Assembly (NCBI RefSeq): GCF_946893725.1
Contig: NZ_CAMPPE010000002.1
Location: 186,001-250,000, forward strand
Source of the DNA: Anaerococcus sp. Marseille-Q5996
Lineage (GTDB): Bacteria > Bacillota > Clostridia > Tissierellales > Peptoniphilaceae
DNA length: 64,000 nucleotides
Direction of reading: 5' to 3'
Shown: positions 33,828-41,908 of the stretch, one piece after another
Position numbering within the stretch: the stretch's first letter is position 1
How the letters are laid out: each line of letters starts with the position of its first letter
Notes under the pieces: model-generated
The model's database searches: none
What the model was told of the DNA's origin: nothing
The model's input: the letters and a program-made list of their open reading frames with translations, nothing else
Position numbers and translations under genes: made by a program

Positions 33828-34703
33828 ATGCCTGCTAATATAAAAAATCAAATTCAAGAAATAAATTATTTTAAAAACAATAATTTAAATATCAAGGATA
33901 TAATTTTTTTAAATGATGAAATGTATAAAATCGTCACGGATGATGATGATTTTATACTTCATATTTTTCATGAAAATAGCTTGGATAAGCTTAAAAAATT
34001 ATCTATTCATAATCAATCTGCTATCAAGACCGGTTCTTTTGATAAAAATCACTATTTTGAAATAAGTAAATCTGATAATCTAACTAATTTAGAAGAATAT
34101 TTAAAAAACCACAATGAAAAAGAAAATTATAAACTAGGATTAAGATTTGGGAACTTACTTAAAGAAATTCACACAATTGTTCCAGAGGAAAAAGTAGTAT
34201 GGTTTGATTTTTTTAATACTAAAGTAAATTATCTTTTCTATATGCATGGAATACATGAAAATATAGGTGATGATGACTATATATTAATTGATTACATTAA
34301 TCATAATCGTCATTTAACTAAAAGCATCCGCCAATCATATATTTTTAATAATCTTGATTTTAATCATATTTTTGTTGATAAAAATGAAAATATAATTATT
34401 TCTGGAATAAATTTCACAAAGATTGGTGATGGTGTATATGACTTTGTAAAAATAAATAATATGGCATTAGAATCTAAAGACTTTGCCCTAGGTTGCTTTG
34501 AGGGATATTTTCAACATCAAAAGGCACCCATAAAGTTTTTTAGACTCTTGGCATTATATGAAGCATATAATATTTTAGATAATATTGTCGCTCATAGGCA
34601 AGAAAAACCTAGTATTTATACTAAGGATGATTTACAGAATTTACTAAAAATGTATGATAATTTTAATACAGATGTTCCGAAGTGGATAAAAGAAGGTGAA
34701 TAG
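33828..34703 (+). CDS. APH-fold protein lacking kinase catalytic residues (pseudokinase)
   Basis: 291 aa. The C-lobe order matches Firmicutes aminoglycoside-phosphotransferase-like proteins: YILIDYINHNRHL, then the catalytic loop, FFRLLALYEAYNIL and the tail VPKWIKEGE. But the HGD-x-H-x-x-N loop is replaced by FNNLDFNH (173-180), so the catalytic base Asp is Asn175, and the metal-binding Asp of the IDF motif is Asn195 (GINF). The N-lobe has no clear lysine. Probably a non-catalytic member. It is almost joined to ptsI, so it is likely cotranscribed. Not to be read as drug resistance. Confidence 0.68.
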   Translation: MPANIKNQIQEINYFKNNNLNIKDIIFLNDEMYKIVTDDDDFILHIFHENSLDKLKKLSIHNQSAIKTGSFDKNHYFEISKSDNLTNLEEYLKNHNEKENYKLGLRFGNLLKEIHTIVPEEKVVWFDFFNTKVNYLFYMHGIHENIGDDDYILIDYINHNRHLTKSIRQSYIFNNLDFNHIFVDKNENIIISGINFTKIGDGVYDFVKINNMALESKDFALGCFEGYFQHQKAPIKFFRLLALYEAYNILDNIVAHRQEKPSIYTKDDLQNLLKMYDNFNTDVPKWIKEGE

Positions 34704-34716
34704 CCTTCTTTTTATT
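34688..34716 (+). terminator. Terminator of the ptsI unit
   Basis: AAAAGAAGG and CCTTCTTTT around a 7-nt loop that holds the stop codon, followed by T. Confidence 0.75.
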
Positions 34717-34781
34717 TTCTGCAATTGTACAAATATATTTTTTGTGATAGACTTTTAATAGAAAATTACGGAGGGCCTAAT

Positions 34782-35618
34782 ATGAGAAAAAATGCTTATA
34801 TAGTTACCGGATCAGTACTTGTTGCTGTTGGTCTATACTTTTTTTTACTTCAAAATAATATAGCAGCTGGAGGTATTTCAGGAATATCACTTGTACTATC
34901 TCGACTTTTAGGACTACCTATTGGTCCTATAAACTTAGTTTTAAATATAGTCATACTTTTGTTAGGTTCTATTTTTATTAGTAAAGATTTTGCAAAAAGA
35001 TCGATACTATCAGCAGCCACAGTATCTTTTACAATTATATTATTAGAAAGATTTTTGCCTGATATTATCCTAACTAAAGACTTAATCTTAAATGTAATAT
35101 TTGGACCTTTAATAGTTGCTGTGGGATTAGGACTCATTTTTTATAATGGAGGATCTTCTGGAGGGACAGATGTTATCGCAACTATTATAAATAAATATTC
35201 TGAGATCCCCATCCATATTTGTTTATTTCTTACAGACTTTACTATTATAATTATGGCTATGTTTATATTAGGATTTGAACCATCATTGTATGCAGTATTA
35301 GCCATAATTATCCAATCTATGTGCCTTGATTATGTCAGCCAAGGTTTGGGTAGAAAAATTGCAGTATTTATTATTAGTGATAAGTATGCTGAAATAAACG
35401 ACTTATTGGTAAATAAATACAAAAGAGGAGTTACATTGCTTCATGCTGAAGGTGGTTATACAGGTAGAGAGAAAAAATTAGTTCTAACTATTACAAGTGT
35501 GCGTAGATTTCCAGTTATTAGGGAAGAAATATTAAAAATGGATGATAAGGCATTCATCTTCTCATATACAATCTCAGAAGTTTTCGGGGAAGGCTTCTCT
35601 ATAAAAGAGTTACGTTAG
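34782..35618 (+). CDS. YitT family membrane protein
   Basis: 278 aa from the ATG at 34782, with GGAGGG 7 bp upstream; the longer frame would begin in the terminator region. About five to six membrane segments (residues 5-200; FLLQNNIAAGGISGISLVLS, IFYNGGSSGGTDVIATII) followed by a cytosolic DUF2179 domain (LLHAEGGYTGREKKLVL). Family role is poorly defined; some members are linked to transport. Stop is 7 bp before the next coding start. Confidence 0.88.
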   Translation: MRKNAYIVTGSVLVAVGLYFFLLQNNIAAGGISGISLVLSRLLGLPIGPINLVLNIVILLLGSIFISKDFAKRSILSAATVSFTIILLERFLPDIILTKDLILNVIFGPLIVAVGLGLIFYNGGSSGGTDVIATIINKYSEIPIHICLFLTDFTIIIMAMFILGFEPSLYAVLAIIIQSMCLDYVSQGLGRKIAVFIISDKYAEINDLLVNKYKRGVTLLHAEGGYTGREKKLVLTITSVRRFPVIREEILKMDDKAFIFSYTISEVFGEGFSIKELR

Positions 35619-35625
35619 GAGTTAG

Positions 35626-36438
35626 ATTATTAAAGAGTATAGAATTAAAAGATTTAATAAAAACAAGGCATATCTTGCTACAAAGTTTGGGGACGCCATA
35701 ATAGATAAAAAAGAAGTTAAGGATCTTAATCAAGGGGATAATGTTAAAGTTTATCTATATCAAGATTTAAATAATGTACTAAAAGCTACAAAAGAATTCC
35801 CTTATGAATTTGAAAGGGTCTACGATTTAAGAGCAGTAAAAATTGACAAAAAAGGTGTCTATTTTGAAATGCCAAATAAAAATCATATTTTTATGCCTTT
35901 TTCAGAAAGAACCTATAGGATAATAGTAGATATGATTTATCCAGTAGCCTTTAAAGTTGATAGTAATGGAGAAGTATTTCTTACTTCTAAGATAAGGGAT
36001 TTGCTAACTACTGACCATAATTTTGAAGAAAATGATGAAGTTAGCGGTAGGATTTATTCAATTAATAAATCCATAGGTGCATTTATTGCTATTGATGATA
36101 AATATGATTCCTTATTAAGGATTGATGAATTAAAAGGGGTATTTGTAGAAGGAGAGCTAGTTAATGCCAGAGTTAAAGAAATAAAATCTGATGGCAAAAT
36201 TGAGCTTTCCCTTAGACAAAGGGCACATTTAGAAATAGATAATGATAGTGATAAAATTCTAGACTATCTTTACGATAATGATGGGATTGTCTATCTATCT
36301 GATAAATCTAGCCCAGATAAAATAAATAAAACTTTTGGAATGAGTAAGGCTAGTTTCAAAAGAGCAATTGGAAGACTTTATAAGAACAACGATATTAAAA
36401 TATTTGATAACAAAATTGAATTGATAAAGAGGATATAA
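35626..36438 (+). CDS. CvfB-type S1 RNA-binding protein, probable AUU start
   Basis: Coding similarity extends upstream of the first ATG (35869). The in-frame stretch from 35626 reads as an S1-like first domain (YRIKRFNKNKAYLATKFGD, KEVKDLNQGDNVKVYLYQD) that continues without stop. An in-frame TAG lies at 35623-35625, and no ATG, GTG or TTG lies between it and 35869. The best start is ATT at 35626 or 35629, with AGGAG at 35617-35621. 270 aa from 35626, near the usual CvfB length (about 280). Domains: S1 repeats, then S1 3 (GRIYSINKSIGAFIAID) and a C-terminal winged helix (MSKASFKRAIGRLYKNNDI). It shares a base with the PpiC gene. Confidence 0.72.
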   Translation: MIKEYRIKRFNKNKAYLATKFGDAIIDKKEVKDLNQGDNVKVYLYQDLNNVLKATKEFPYEFERVYDLRAVKIDKKGVYFEMPNKNHIFMPFSERTYRIIVDMIYPVAFKVDSNGEVFLTSKIRDLLTTDHNFEENDEVSGRIYSINKSIGAFIAIDDKYDSLLRIDELKGVFVEGELVNARVKEIKSDGKIELSLRQRAHLEIDNDSDKILDYLYDNDGIVYLSDKSSPDKINKTFGMSKASFKRAIGRLYKNNDIKIFDNKIELIKRI

Positions 36439-37178
36439 TGACTGAAAATAAACTATTAGCGGAAGTAAACGGAAAAGAAATCTATCTTAGCGATGTATAT
36501 GAACTTATGCAAGGAATGCCAGATAAAGATAGATTTAATAATGAGCAAGGAATAAATGTTCTTGCTGATGAATTAGTAAATCAAGAATTAATACTTAAAG
36601 ATGCAAAAGAGAAAAATTATGACCAAGACAAAGAATTCATCGATGAACTTGAAATTGTTAAGGATAATATGCTAAAAAATTATGCTATGCATAAGGTCTT
36701 TGAATCTGTAAGTATTAGTGATGAAGAATTAGAAAATTATTATAATGAAAACAAAGATACCTTATTTTCGCCAGTTACCTATACTGCAAGTCATATTTTA
36801 GTAGATGATGAAAATAAAGCAAATAAAATTTATGATGAAATAAAAAATGGACTAGACTTTGCAAAAGCTGCCGAAAAATACTCTAAAGATCCATCAGCAA
36901 TGAATGGTGGGGCACTAGGATCATTTCCAAAAGGTGTAATGGTAAAAGAATTCCAAGAAGGCCTTGATTCGATTGAAATTGGTGAAATTTCAAAACCAGT
37001 TAAGACAGATTTTGGTTATCATTTAATTAAATTAGATGATAAAAGTGAAACACAAAGTTCATTTGAGCAATCAAAAGAGCAAGTACAATCAACCTATGAA
37101 ATGTTAAAAAGACAAGAAAAATATCTAGATTTAGTAAATGAACTTTCAAAAGAGGCTGAGGTTAAAAAGTATTATTAG
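36438..37178 (+). CDS. Cytosolic parvulin-type peptidyl-prolyl isomerase
   Basis: 246 aa with an N-terminal SurA/PrsA-like helical part (VLADELVNQELILKDA) and a PpiC domain at about 112-205: ASHILVDDENKA, AEKYSKDPSAMNGGALGSF, FGYHLIKLD. No signal peptide or lipobox, so unlike PrsA it stays inside the cell. Starts on the last base of the CvfB-like gene. Confidence 0.9.
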   Translation: MTENKLLAEVNGKEIYLSDVYELMQGMPDKDRFNNEQGINVLADELVNQELILKDAKEKNYDQDKEFIDELEIVKDNMLKNYAMHKVFESVSISDEELENYYNENKDTLFSPVTYTASHILVDDENKANKIYDEIKNGLDFAKAAEKYSKDPSAMNGGALGSFPKGVMVKEFQEGLDSIEIGEISKPVKTDFGYHLIKLDDKSETQSSFEQSKEQVQSTYEMLKRQEKYLDLVNELSKEAEVKKYY

Positions 37179-37187
37179 GCAAACTTT

Positions 37188-38558
37188 ATGGATTATGAAA
37201 ATTTAACCAATAATCTAAAATTAAATATCGACCATACTATGGCCTATGATGATGTAGAAACAGCTGCAGATGTTGTAAATAAATTTATATTAGAAAAAGC
37301 TAGATCACATCAATACGAGATAGTAGAATTAAATGATTCTTACTACATCAAAAAAGGCGTATCTCCAAAAGCTATTTTACATCTAAATGCAGACGCTAGA
37401 TTTTTGTACAGAAATTTAGAATTTGAACAAACAGATAAAGAAAGAATTATAGCAGGGAAAAATATTTACTTGTTTAATGCTATATTTGTATTAGCAAACT
37501 TACTTGATTTATCAACCAATGATTTTGATGTTCTAATTACAAATAACTATATACAAAATGACATAAAAAATTATAGTAGTCTTAAAGATGTTATTAGAAG
37601 TGATAAGGTAATCAACTTAAATCTTCGTCAGGCAAAATGTATTGCTGATGAATTTAGTGCACTTAATTTATTAAATATAAAATTACCGATTATAAGAAAC
37701 GAGATAAATAATTCCTATAAAACTTTTAGATTGTCTTTATCTAATCTAATTGGTGGCCATACAGGAGAAGATTTAGATAAAGTAAGACTTAACTCCATAA
37801 AAGCTTGTTTGGGTTTGATTAGAAAAATTAAATCAAAGGTAGACCTAGATATTGTAAAATTACAAGGTGGGGATAGATATGACTATATACCAAATTTTGC
37901 AAGTATTGATTTTATTATAAATTCTAATTTTGAAAATGAATTAATTAATACATTTGAATTGTTCAAAAATCAATATATTGAAAAAAATTTGAAATATGAA
38001 CCAGAAATGGATATAGAACTTAAAGAAATTGAATCAGATGCTAATAGTTTAATTTCAGATAAGTCATTTAGTCATCTATCATCTTTTGTAGAGTTAATAC
38101 CGACTGGTGCTTATTCAGTAAATTCAAATAATAATCAACTAATAAGCTCTATAAATTTATCAACCGCTAGAACTTTTGAGGATTATATTAACTTTATAAT
38201 TGTATGCAGATCATTATCTGATGAAAGCATGAATGAAATGCTAGAGAAGATGCAAACTGCTGCAAGTATTAGTGAAAGCAAAATTAAAATTGGATTGAGC
38301 CTACCAAGGTGGAAAAATTCGGATGATTTATTAACAGAAGCTTTTTCTAAAGTTTATCGTGAATTGGTGGGTGAAGACTTGGAAATAGTTAAAACTCAAT
38401 ATTCTTTAGATTCTAGTATGATTTTTTCTAACCTAGATGTTAAGATTGTGTCAATAGGGGTAGAATATAAACAAAGAGAAGATAACATGTTTTTTACTGA
38501 TTTATCAGAGATAATTAATGTGACAAATCTTATAGATGATGTGTTATCGTACATTTAA
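37188..38558 (+). CDS. M20C (PepD) family homologue without metal ligands (pseudopeptidase)
   Basis: 456 aa. Matches PepD along the length: the lid region FRLSLSNLIGGHTGEDLDK, LQGGDRYDYIPNFASIDF, ELIPTGAYSVNS, ISSINLSTARTFEDYINFIIVCRS and VSIGVEY. Metal and catalytic residues are mostly gone: AHLDM is LNADA (His to Asn, Asp kept), the GADN motif is absent, the TEEAG catalytic Glu pair is NNYIQ, the INTDSEE Asp is INLNLRQ, and the GPHSPDE His region is YKQREDN. The dimer-lid His (GGHTG) remains. Unlikely to cleave dipeptides. The 9-bp gap to ppiC suggests cotranscription. Confidence 0.75.
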   Translation: MDYENLTNNLKLNIDHTMAYDDVETAADVVNKFILEKARSHQYEIVELNDSYYIKKGVSPKAILHLNADARFLYRNLEFEQTDKERIIAGKNIYLFNAIFVLANLLDLSTNDFDVLITNNYIQNDIKNYSSLKDVIRSDKVINLNLRQAKCIADEFSALNLLNIKLPIIRNEINNSYKTFRLSLSNLIGGHTGEDLDKVRLNSIKACLGLIRKIKSKVDLDIVKLQGGDRYDYIPNFASIDFIINSNFENELINTFELFKNQYIEKNLKYEPEMDIELKEIESDANSLISDKSFSHLSSFVELIPTGAYSVNSNNNQLISSINLSTARTFEDYINFIIVCRSLSDESMNEMLEKMQTAASISESKIKIGLSLPRWKNSDDLLTEAFSKVYRELVGEDLEIVKTQYSLDSSMIFSNLDVKIVSIGVEYKQREDNMFFTDLSEIINVTNLIDDVLSYI

Positions 38559-38572
38559 AATAAGGAGCTAAT

Positions 38573-38995
38573 ATGACAGAAAAAATTGAACTTCATGGAC
38601 ATGAGCTAGAATTTTTAAAAAACAACGGCAAGGCTGTAATAGAAATAGATCTAGGCGAAAGAACTGATGAATGTTATTTAATAGATATTTTTACAGTTGA
38701 TCAAATAGATTATGTAGCTCTAATTTCTAGTGAAACTAATGAAATTTATATTTTCTATTATGAAGACTCATTTGAAAATGATGAGATAGATTTGAAAGTA
38801 GTTGAAGATGAGGAAGAATTAGAAGAAGTGTTCCACTTATTTACTCATTATTGGGATGATGAAGCACTTGATAACCTTGTAGAAGAGTACAATTCTGACA
38901 TCGAACACTTTGATGGATTTGAAGATGAGGATGACTTTGAATATGGAATTGACGAAGAAGATATCCTTGAGGATTCTGATTCTATAGATGAGTAA
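38573..38995 (+). CDS. DUF1292 family acidic protein
   Basis: 140 aa. N-terminal DUF1292-type sheet (VDQIDYVALISSETNEIYIFYYED), then an Asp/Glu-rich tail (about residues 110-140). Related genes in Firmicutes stand near ruvX and replication-repair genes and have unknown role. AAGGAG lies before the ATG. Overlaps the radical SAM gene by 8 bp. Confidence 0.78.
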   Translation: MTEKIELHGHELEFLKNNGKAVIEIDLGERTDECYLIDIFTVDQIDYVALISSETNEIYIFYYEDSFENDEIDLKVVEDEEELEEVFHLFTHYWDDEALDNLVEEYNSDIEHFDGFEDEDDFEYGIDEEDILEDSDSIDE

Positions 38996-39938
38996 TCCAT
39001 ACTATTCCATTAGTGAATATTACAAAGATACCTACGGAGAAAAAATTTATAAGTTACCTATAAAACTTTCTCTAACTTGCCCTAACAGGGATGGAGCAGC
39101 TTGTTATGGAGGTTGCATATTTTGTGGAGAAAGTGGTGGGAGTTTTGAAAATCTACCTTCTTATATGACAGTAGATGAACAACTTGAAGAAAATAAAGAT
39201 TATATAGGTAGTAGGTATAAGGCAAATATGTTTATTGCATATTTTCAAAATTTCACAAATACTTACATGTCCTTAGAAGAATTTAAGGAAATAATTAAAG
39301 CTTGTGATAAAGATTATATTGTTGCGGTTTCTATATCAACTAGGTCTGATTCTGTAACAGAAGATAAATTAATTTTTTTAGACCAATGGTCAAAAGAAAC
39401 TGGAAAAGACATCATATTTGAACTTGGACTTCAAACAGCAAATTATAAAACCCTAGAAATATTAAATAGGGGAGAGGATTTAGCTGATTTTATATACGCT
39501 TGCAATCTATTAAATAAATTTAATTTTAGAATTTGCACTCACGTTATATTATCCCTACCATGGGATGATACTAGAGATGTTAGACAAACAGCTAGAATTA
39601 TAAATGCACTTAATGTAAAAGAAGTTAAGATTCATTCTTTGTTTATAACTAAAGATACAAAACTATATGAAATGTATCGAAACAATGAATTTGAAATGCC
39701 AAGTAAAGACGAATATGAAGATAATGTAATCGATTTTTTAAGATTAATAAAACCAGATATAGCTATTCAAAGACTTGTAGGTAGGGCTCCAAAAGAAGAT
39801 ACAGTTTTTTGTAATCGGGATACTTCATGGTGGCTTATAAGAGATGAAATAATTGAAACTATGAATAATAAAGGATATATCCAAGGTGATAGATCCAAAA
39901 GAATTATTTTTGATAAAATAAAGGGGGATAAATCATGA
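38988..39938 (+). CDS. Radical SAM protein, TIGR01212/YhcC family
   Basis: 316 aa. Iron-sulfur motif C39-x3-C43-x2-C46 within CYGGCIFCGE, preceded by LPIKLSLTCPNRDG with C31, the signature of this family. Later ELGLQTANYKTLEILNRGE and a barrel region. Cytosolic SAM radical enzyme with unknown substrate; it is related to tRNA-modifying Elp3-like enzymes by fold. The last 4 bp overlap the P-loop gene (ATGA). Confidence 0.88.
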   Translation: MSNPYYSISEYYKDTYGEKIYKLPIKLSLTCPNRDGAACYGGCIFCGESGGSFENLPSYMTVDEQLEENKDYIGSRYKANMFIAYFQNFTNTYMSLEEFKEIIKACDKDYIVAVSISTRSDSVTEDKLIFLDQWSKETGKDIIFELGLQTANYKTLEILNRGEDLADFIYACNLLNKFNFRICTHVILSLPWDDTRDVRQTARIINALNVKEVKIHSLFITKDTKLYEMYRNNEFEMPSKDEYEDNVIDFLRLIKPDIAIQRLVGRAPKEDTVFCNRDTSWWLIRDEIIETMNNKGYIQGDRSKRIIFDKIKGDKS

Positions 39939-40354
39939 TTTATTATGTACTAGGACAATCAGGAACAGGTAAAACTCAATATCTAATTGAAGAGGCTAAT
40001 AAAGAAAGAGAAAAAAATCTAAATAACATCGTATTTATTAATACAGATGACGATAAAACAAGAATCTTAGATCACCAAGTTAGGGTAATCAATGCGAAAT
40101 CTTACGGAATCTGCTGCATTTGCTCTTTAAAAGGATTTATTGCAGGTATCCTTGCTCGTGATTATGATATCGGAAAAGTTTATGTTGATGGTATATATGA
40201 CATACTTGATTTAGAAACTGAAGATTTAGAAAAATTAACTAATGAGTTAAATGAGCTTTCTGAATATGCTAAAGCTGATATCTATCTTGGTTTAGATTGG
40301 TCAAAAGATGATATCCCTGAATCAACCAAAGCTAACATTATTGAAGTTAAATAA
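39935..40354 (+). CDS. Small P-loop protein
   Basis: 139 aa. Walker A GQSGTGKT at residues 7-14, then FINTDDDKTRILDHQ and a cysteine-rich turn YGICCICSLKGF. A hydrophobic VYVDGIYDILD could serve as Walker B. Too small for a full helicase or kinase; may bind nucleotide only. Overlaps the radical SAM gene by 4 bp, which suggests a linked job. Unknown function. Confidence 0.65.
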   Translation: MIYYVLGQSGTGKTQYLIEEANKEREKNLNNIVFINTDDDKTRILDHQVRVINAKSYGICCICSLKGFIAGILARDYDIGKVYVDGIYDILDLETEDLEKLTNELNELSEYAKADIYLGLDWSKDDIPESTKANIIEVK

Positions 40355-40369
40355 TAACTAAATATTTGG

Positions 40370-40392
40370 CCGTCTCTATGAGACGGTTTTTT
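40370..40392 (+). terminator. Intrinsic terminator directly before a start codon
   Basis: CCGTCTC, 3-nt loop, GAGACGG and six T; the ATG of the next gene follows 4 bp later with no ribosome binding site in between. Confidence 0.85.
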
Positions 40393-40396
40393 AATT

Positions 40397-40942
40397 ATGA
40401 TTAAAGAAATAGAAAAACTTAAACAATTTGAAACATTCAGAAAGGAATCCATAGATTTATTAGAAGAATCAAAAGTTGATAAAGAAACTTTTTTGTCAAA
40501 AAATCTATCTTTTCTAGAAAAACTTAATTTAAAACCATTTACTACAATAAATACAGTAAATGAGGCCTTGTATAATTATCATTATTACAATCTTTTAGCA
40601 AAGAAATCTAACCTAGATGCCCAAAAAGTGATTCATAATGTTAGAAAAAAGAAAATTTATATCAAACATATAAATCAAAGAGAAAATTATTATCACTTAA
40701 AGGATATGGCTACCTTAAGATTGATTGAGATTTTAAGATATGAAAATATGGAAAGCTACTACATAATTTTAAAATCAAATAGATTAAAGGGTGAAATATT
40801 TGAAATATATGTGAAAAACATGGACCAAGCCATATTACATTCTAAAAGTAAATTAATTTTAGAAAAGCTAAAAGAACATGAAGTTTTTGTAGATGAAGAA
40901 AGGCAATCACTTATTGATTCTTATGTAAATAAAACCTATTAG
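40397..40942 (+). CDS. Unknown basic protein
   Basis: 181 aa, rich in Lys, Tyr and Leu, predicted all-helical in the first two thirds; no signal peptide, membrane segment or known motif. VNEALYNYHYYNLLAKKSN and a later MATLRLIEILRYENMESYY suggest a compact globular domain. The start is set by the only in-frame ATG near the terminator; no Shine-Dalgarno site. The rluA gene follows 1 bp later, so the two are probably one unit. I do not recognise it; a Firmicutes DUF is likely. Confidence 0.6.
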   Translation: MIKEIEKLKQFETFRKESIDLLEESKVDKETFLSKNLSFLEKLNLKPFTTINTVNEALYNYHYYNLLAKKSNLDAQKVIHNVRKKKIYIKHINQRENYYHLKDMATLRLIEILRYENMESYYIILKSNRLKGEIFEIYVKNMDQAILHSKSKLILEKLKEHEVFVDEERQSLIDSYVNKTY

Positions 40943-40943
40943 T

Positions 40944-41900
40944 ATGATTGAAATTACAATATCAAAAAATGATGCTAATCAAAGATTTGATAGATTTTTA
41001 AGAAAATATTTTGAAAATGCTCCCTTATCTGTTATACAAAAAAATATTAGAAAAAAGAATTTTAAGATAAATGATAAAAGAGCCAAGGCTGACACTTTTG
41101 TCTATGAAAATGATAAAATAAAAATGTATATTTCTGATGAAAATTATGAGAAATGGATTACAAAAACTGATTTTAAACCAATTGATTTTAATTTTGATAT
41201 AGTTTTTGAAGATGAAAATATTATTTTAATGGATAAGGATAGTGGGGTTTTAACCCATTCAACAAATAAAAATGATTATGGAAATAATCTGGTTGACTTT
41301 ATGCTCTCATATCTTTATAAAACTCAACAAGTTGACAAAAGTGATAAAACTTTTAACCCTGCTGTTGTAAATAGACTTGATAGAAATACCGCTGGTATTG
41401 TGATTGGTGCAAAAAATGCAGATTCACTTAGAGCTTTAAATGAAGCTATTAGAGAAAATAATATAGAGAAATATTATCTAACATTAGTAAAGGGCGAAAT
41501 AACCAAAAACTTCACAGTAGTTACAAATATTTCGAAAAATGAAAATAAGAATAAAATAAAAAGCTCTAAAGATGGATCTAGAATAATAACACATTTTAGA
41601 CCTATTGAAAGCAATGGAGAATACACACTTTTAGAATGCCAGTTAGTTACGGGAAAAACTCATCAAATTAGATTTTCACTAGCTCAAAATAAGACTCCTA
41701 TTATTGGAGATAGAAAATACGGAGATAAGAATACTAATAAGTTTTTAAATCAAAAATTTAAAATCAATAACCAAATTTTATTAGCATATAAGATTGTTTT
41801 TAATGAGATAGAAAATTTAGAATATTTAAAAAATAAATCTTTTGAGTCTAAGAAAACAAATGATATACTAAAATTAAAAGAAAGAATATTTAGTTTATAG
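40944..41900 (+). CDS. RluA-family pseudouridine synthase
   Basis: 318 aa. N-terminal S4 RNA-binding domain (residues 10-60: RFDRFLRKYFENAPLSVIQKN), then the catalytic domain with NRLDRNTAGIVI (Asp146; usual form HRLDRDTSG, with a His to Asn change), and THQIRFSLA plus PIIGDRKYG. Makes pseudouridine in rRNA. GxCH and other motifs agree with RluC-type enzymes. No good ribosome binding site, suggesting coupling with the preceding gene. Confidence 0.88.
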   Translation: MIEITISKNDANQRFDRFLRKYFENAPLSVIQKNIRKKNFKINDKRAKADTFVYENDKIKMYISDENYEKWITKTDFKPIDFNFDIVFEDENIILMDKDSGVLTHSTNKNDYGNNLVDFMLSYLYKTQQVDKSDKTFNPAVVNRLDRNTAGIVIGAKNADSLRALNEAIRENNIEKYYLTLVKGEITKNFTVVTNISKNENKNKIKSSKDGSRIITHFRPIESNGEYTLLECQLVTGKTHQIRFSLAQNKTPIIGDRKYGDKNTNKFLNQKFKINNQILLAYKIVFNEIENLEYLKNKSFESKKTNDILKLKERIFSL

Positions 41901-41908
41901 GTGGGATT

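Noticed and set aside
33828-34703. Aminoglycoside resistance gene
   Set aside because: The catalytic HGD and IDF residues are absent, and the setting is core PTS genes, not a mobile element.
35869-36438. Short CvfB-like gene starting at ATG 35869
   Set aside because: The upstream frame carries S1-like coding sequence with a ribosome binding site, so the ATG is internal; a frameshift is not needed.
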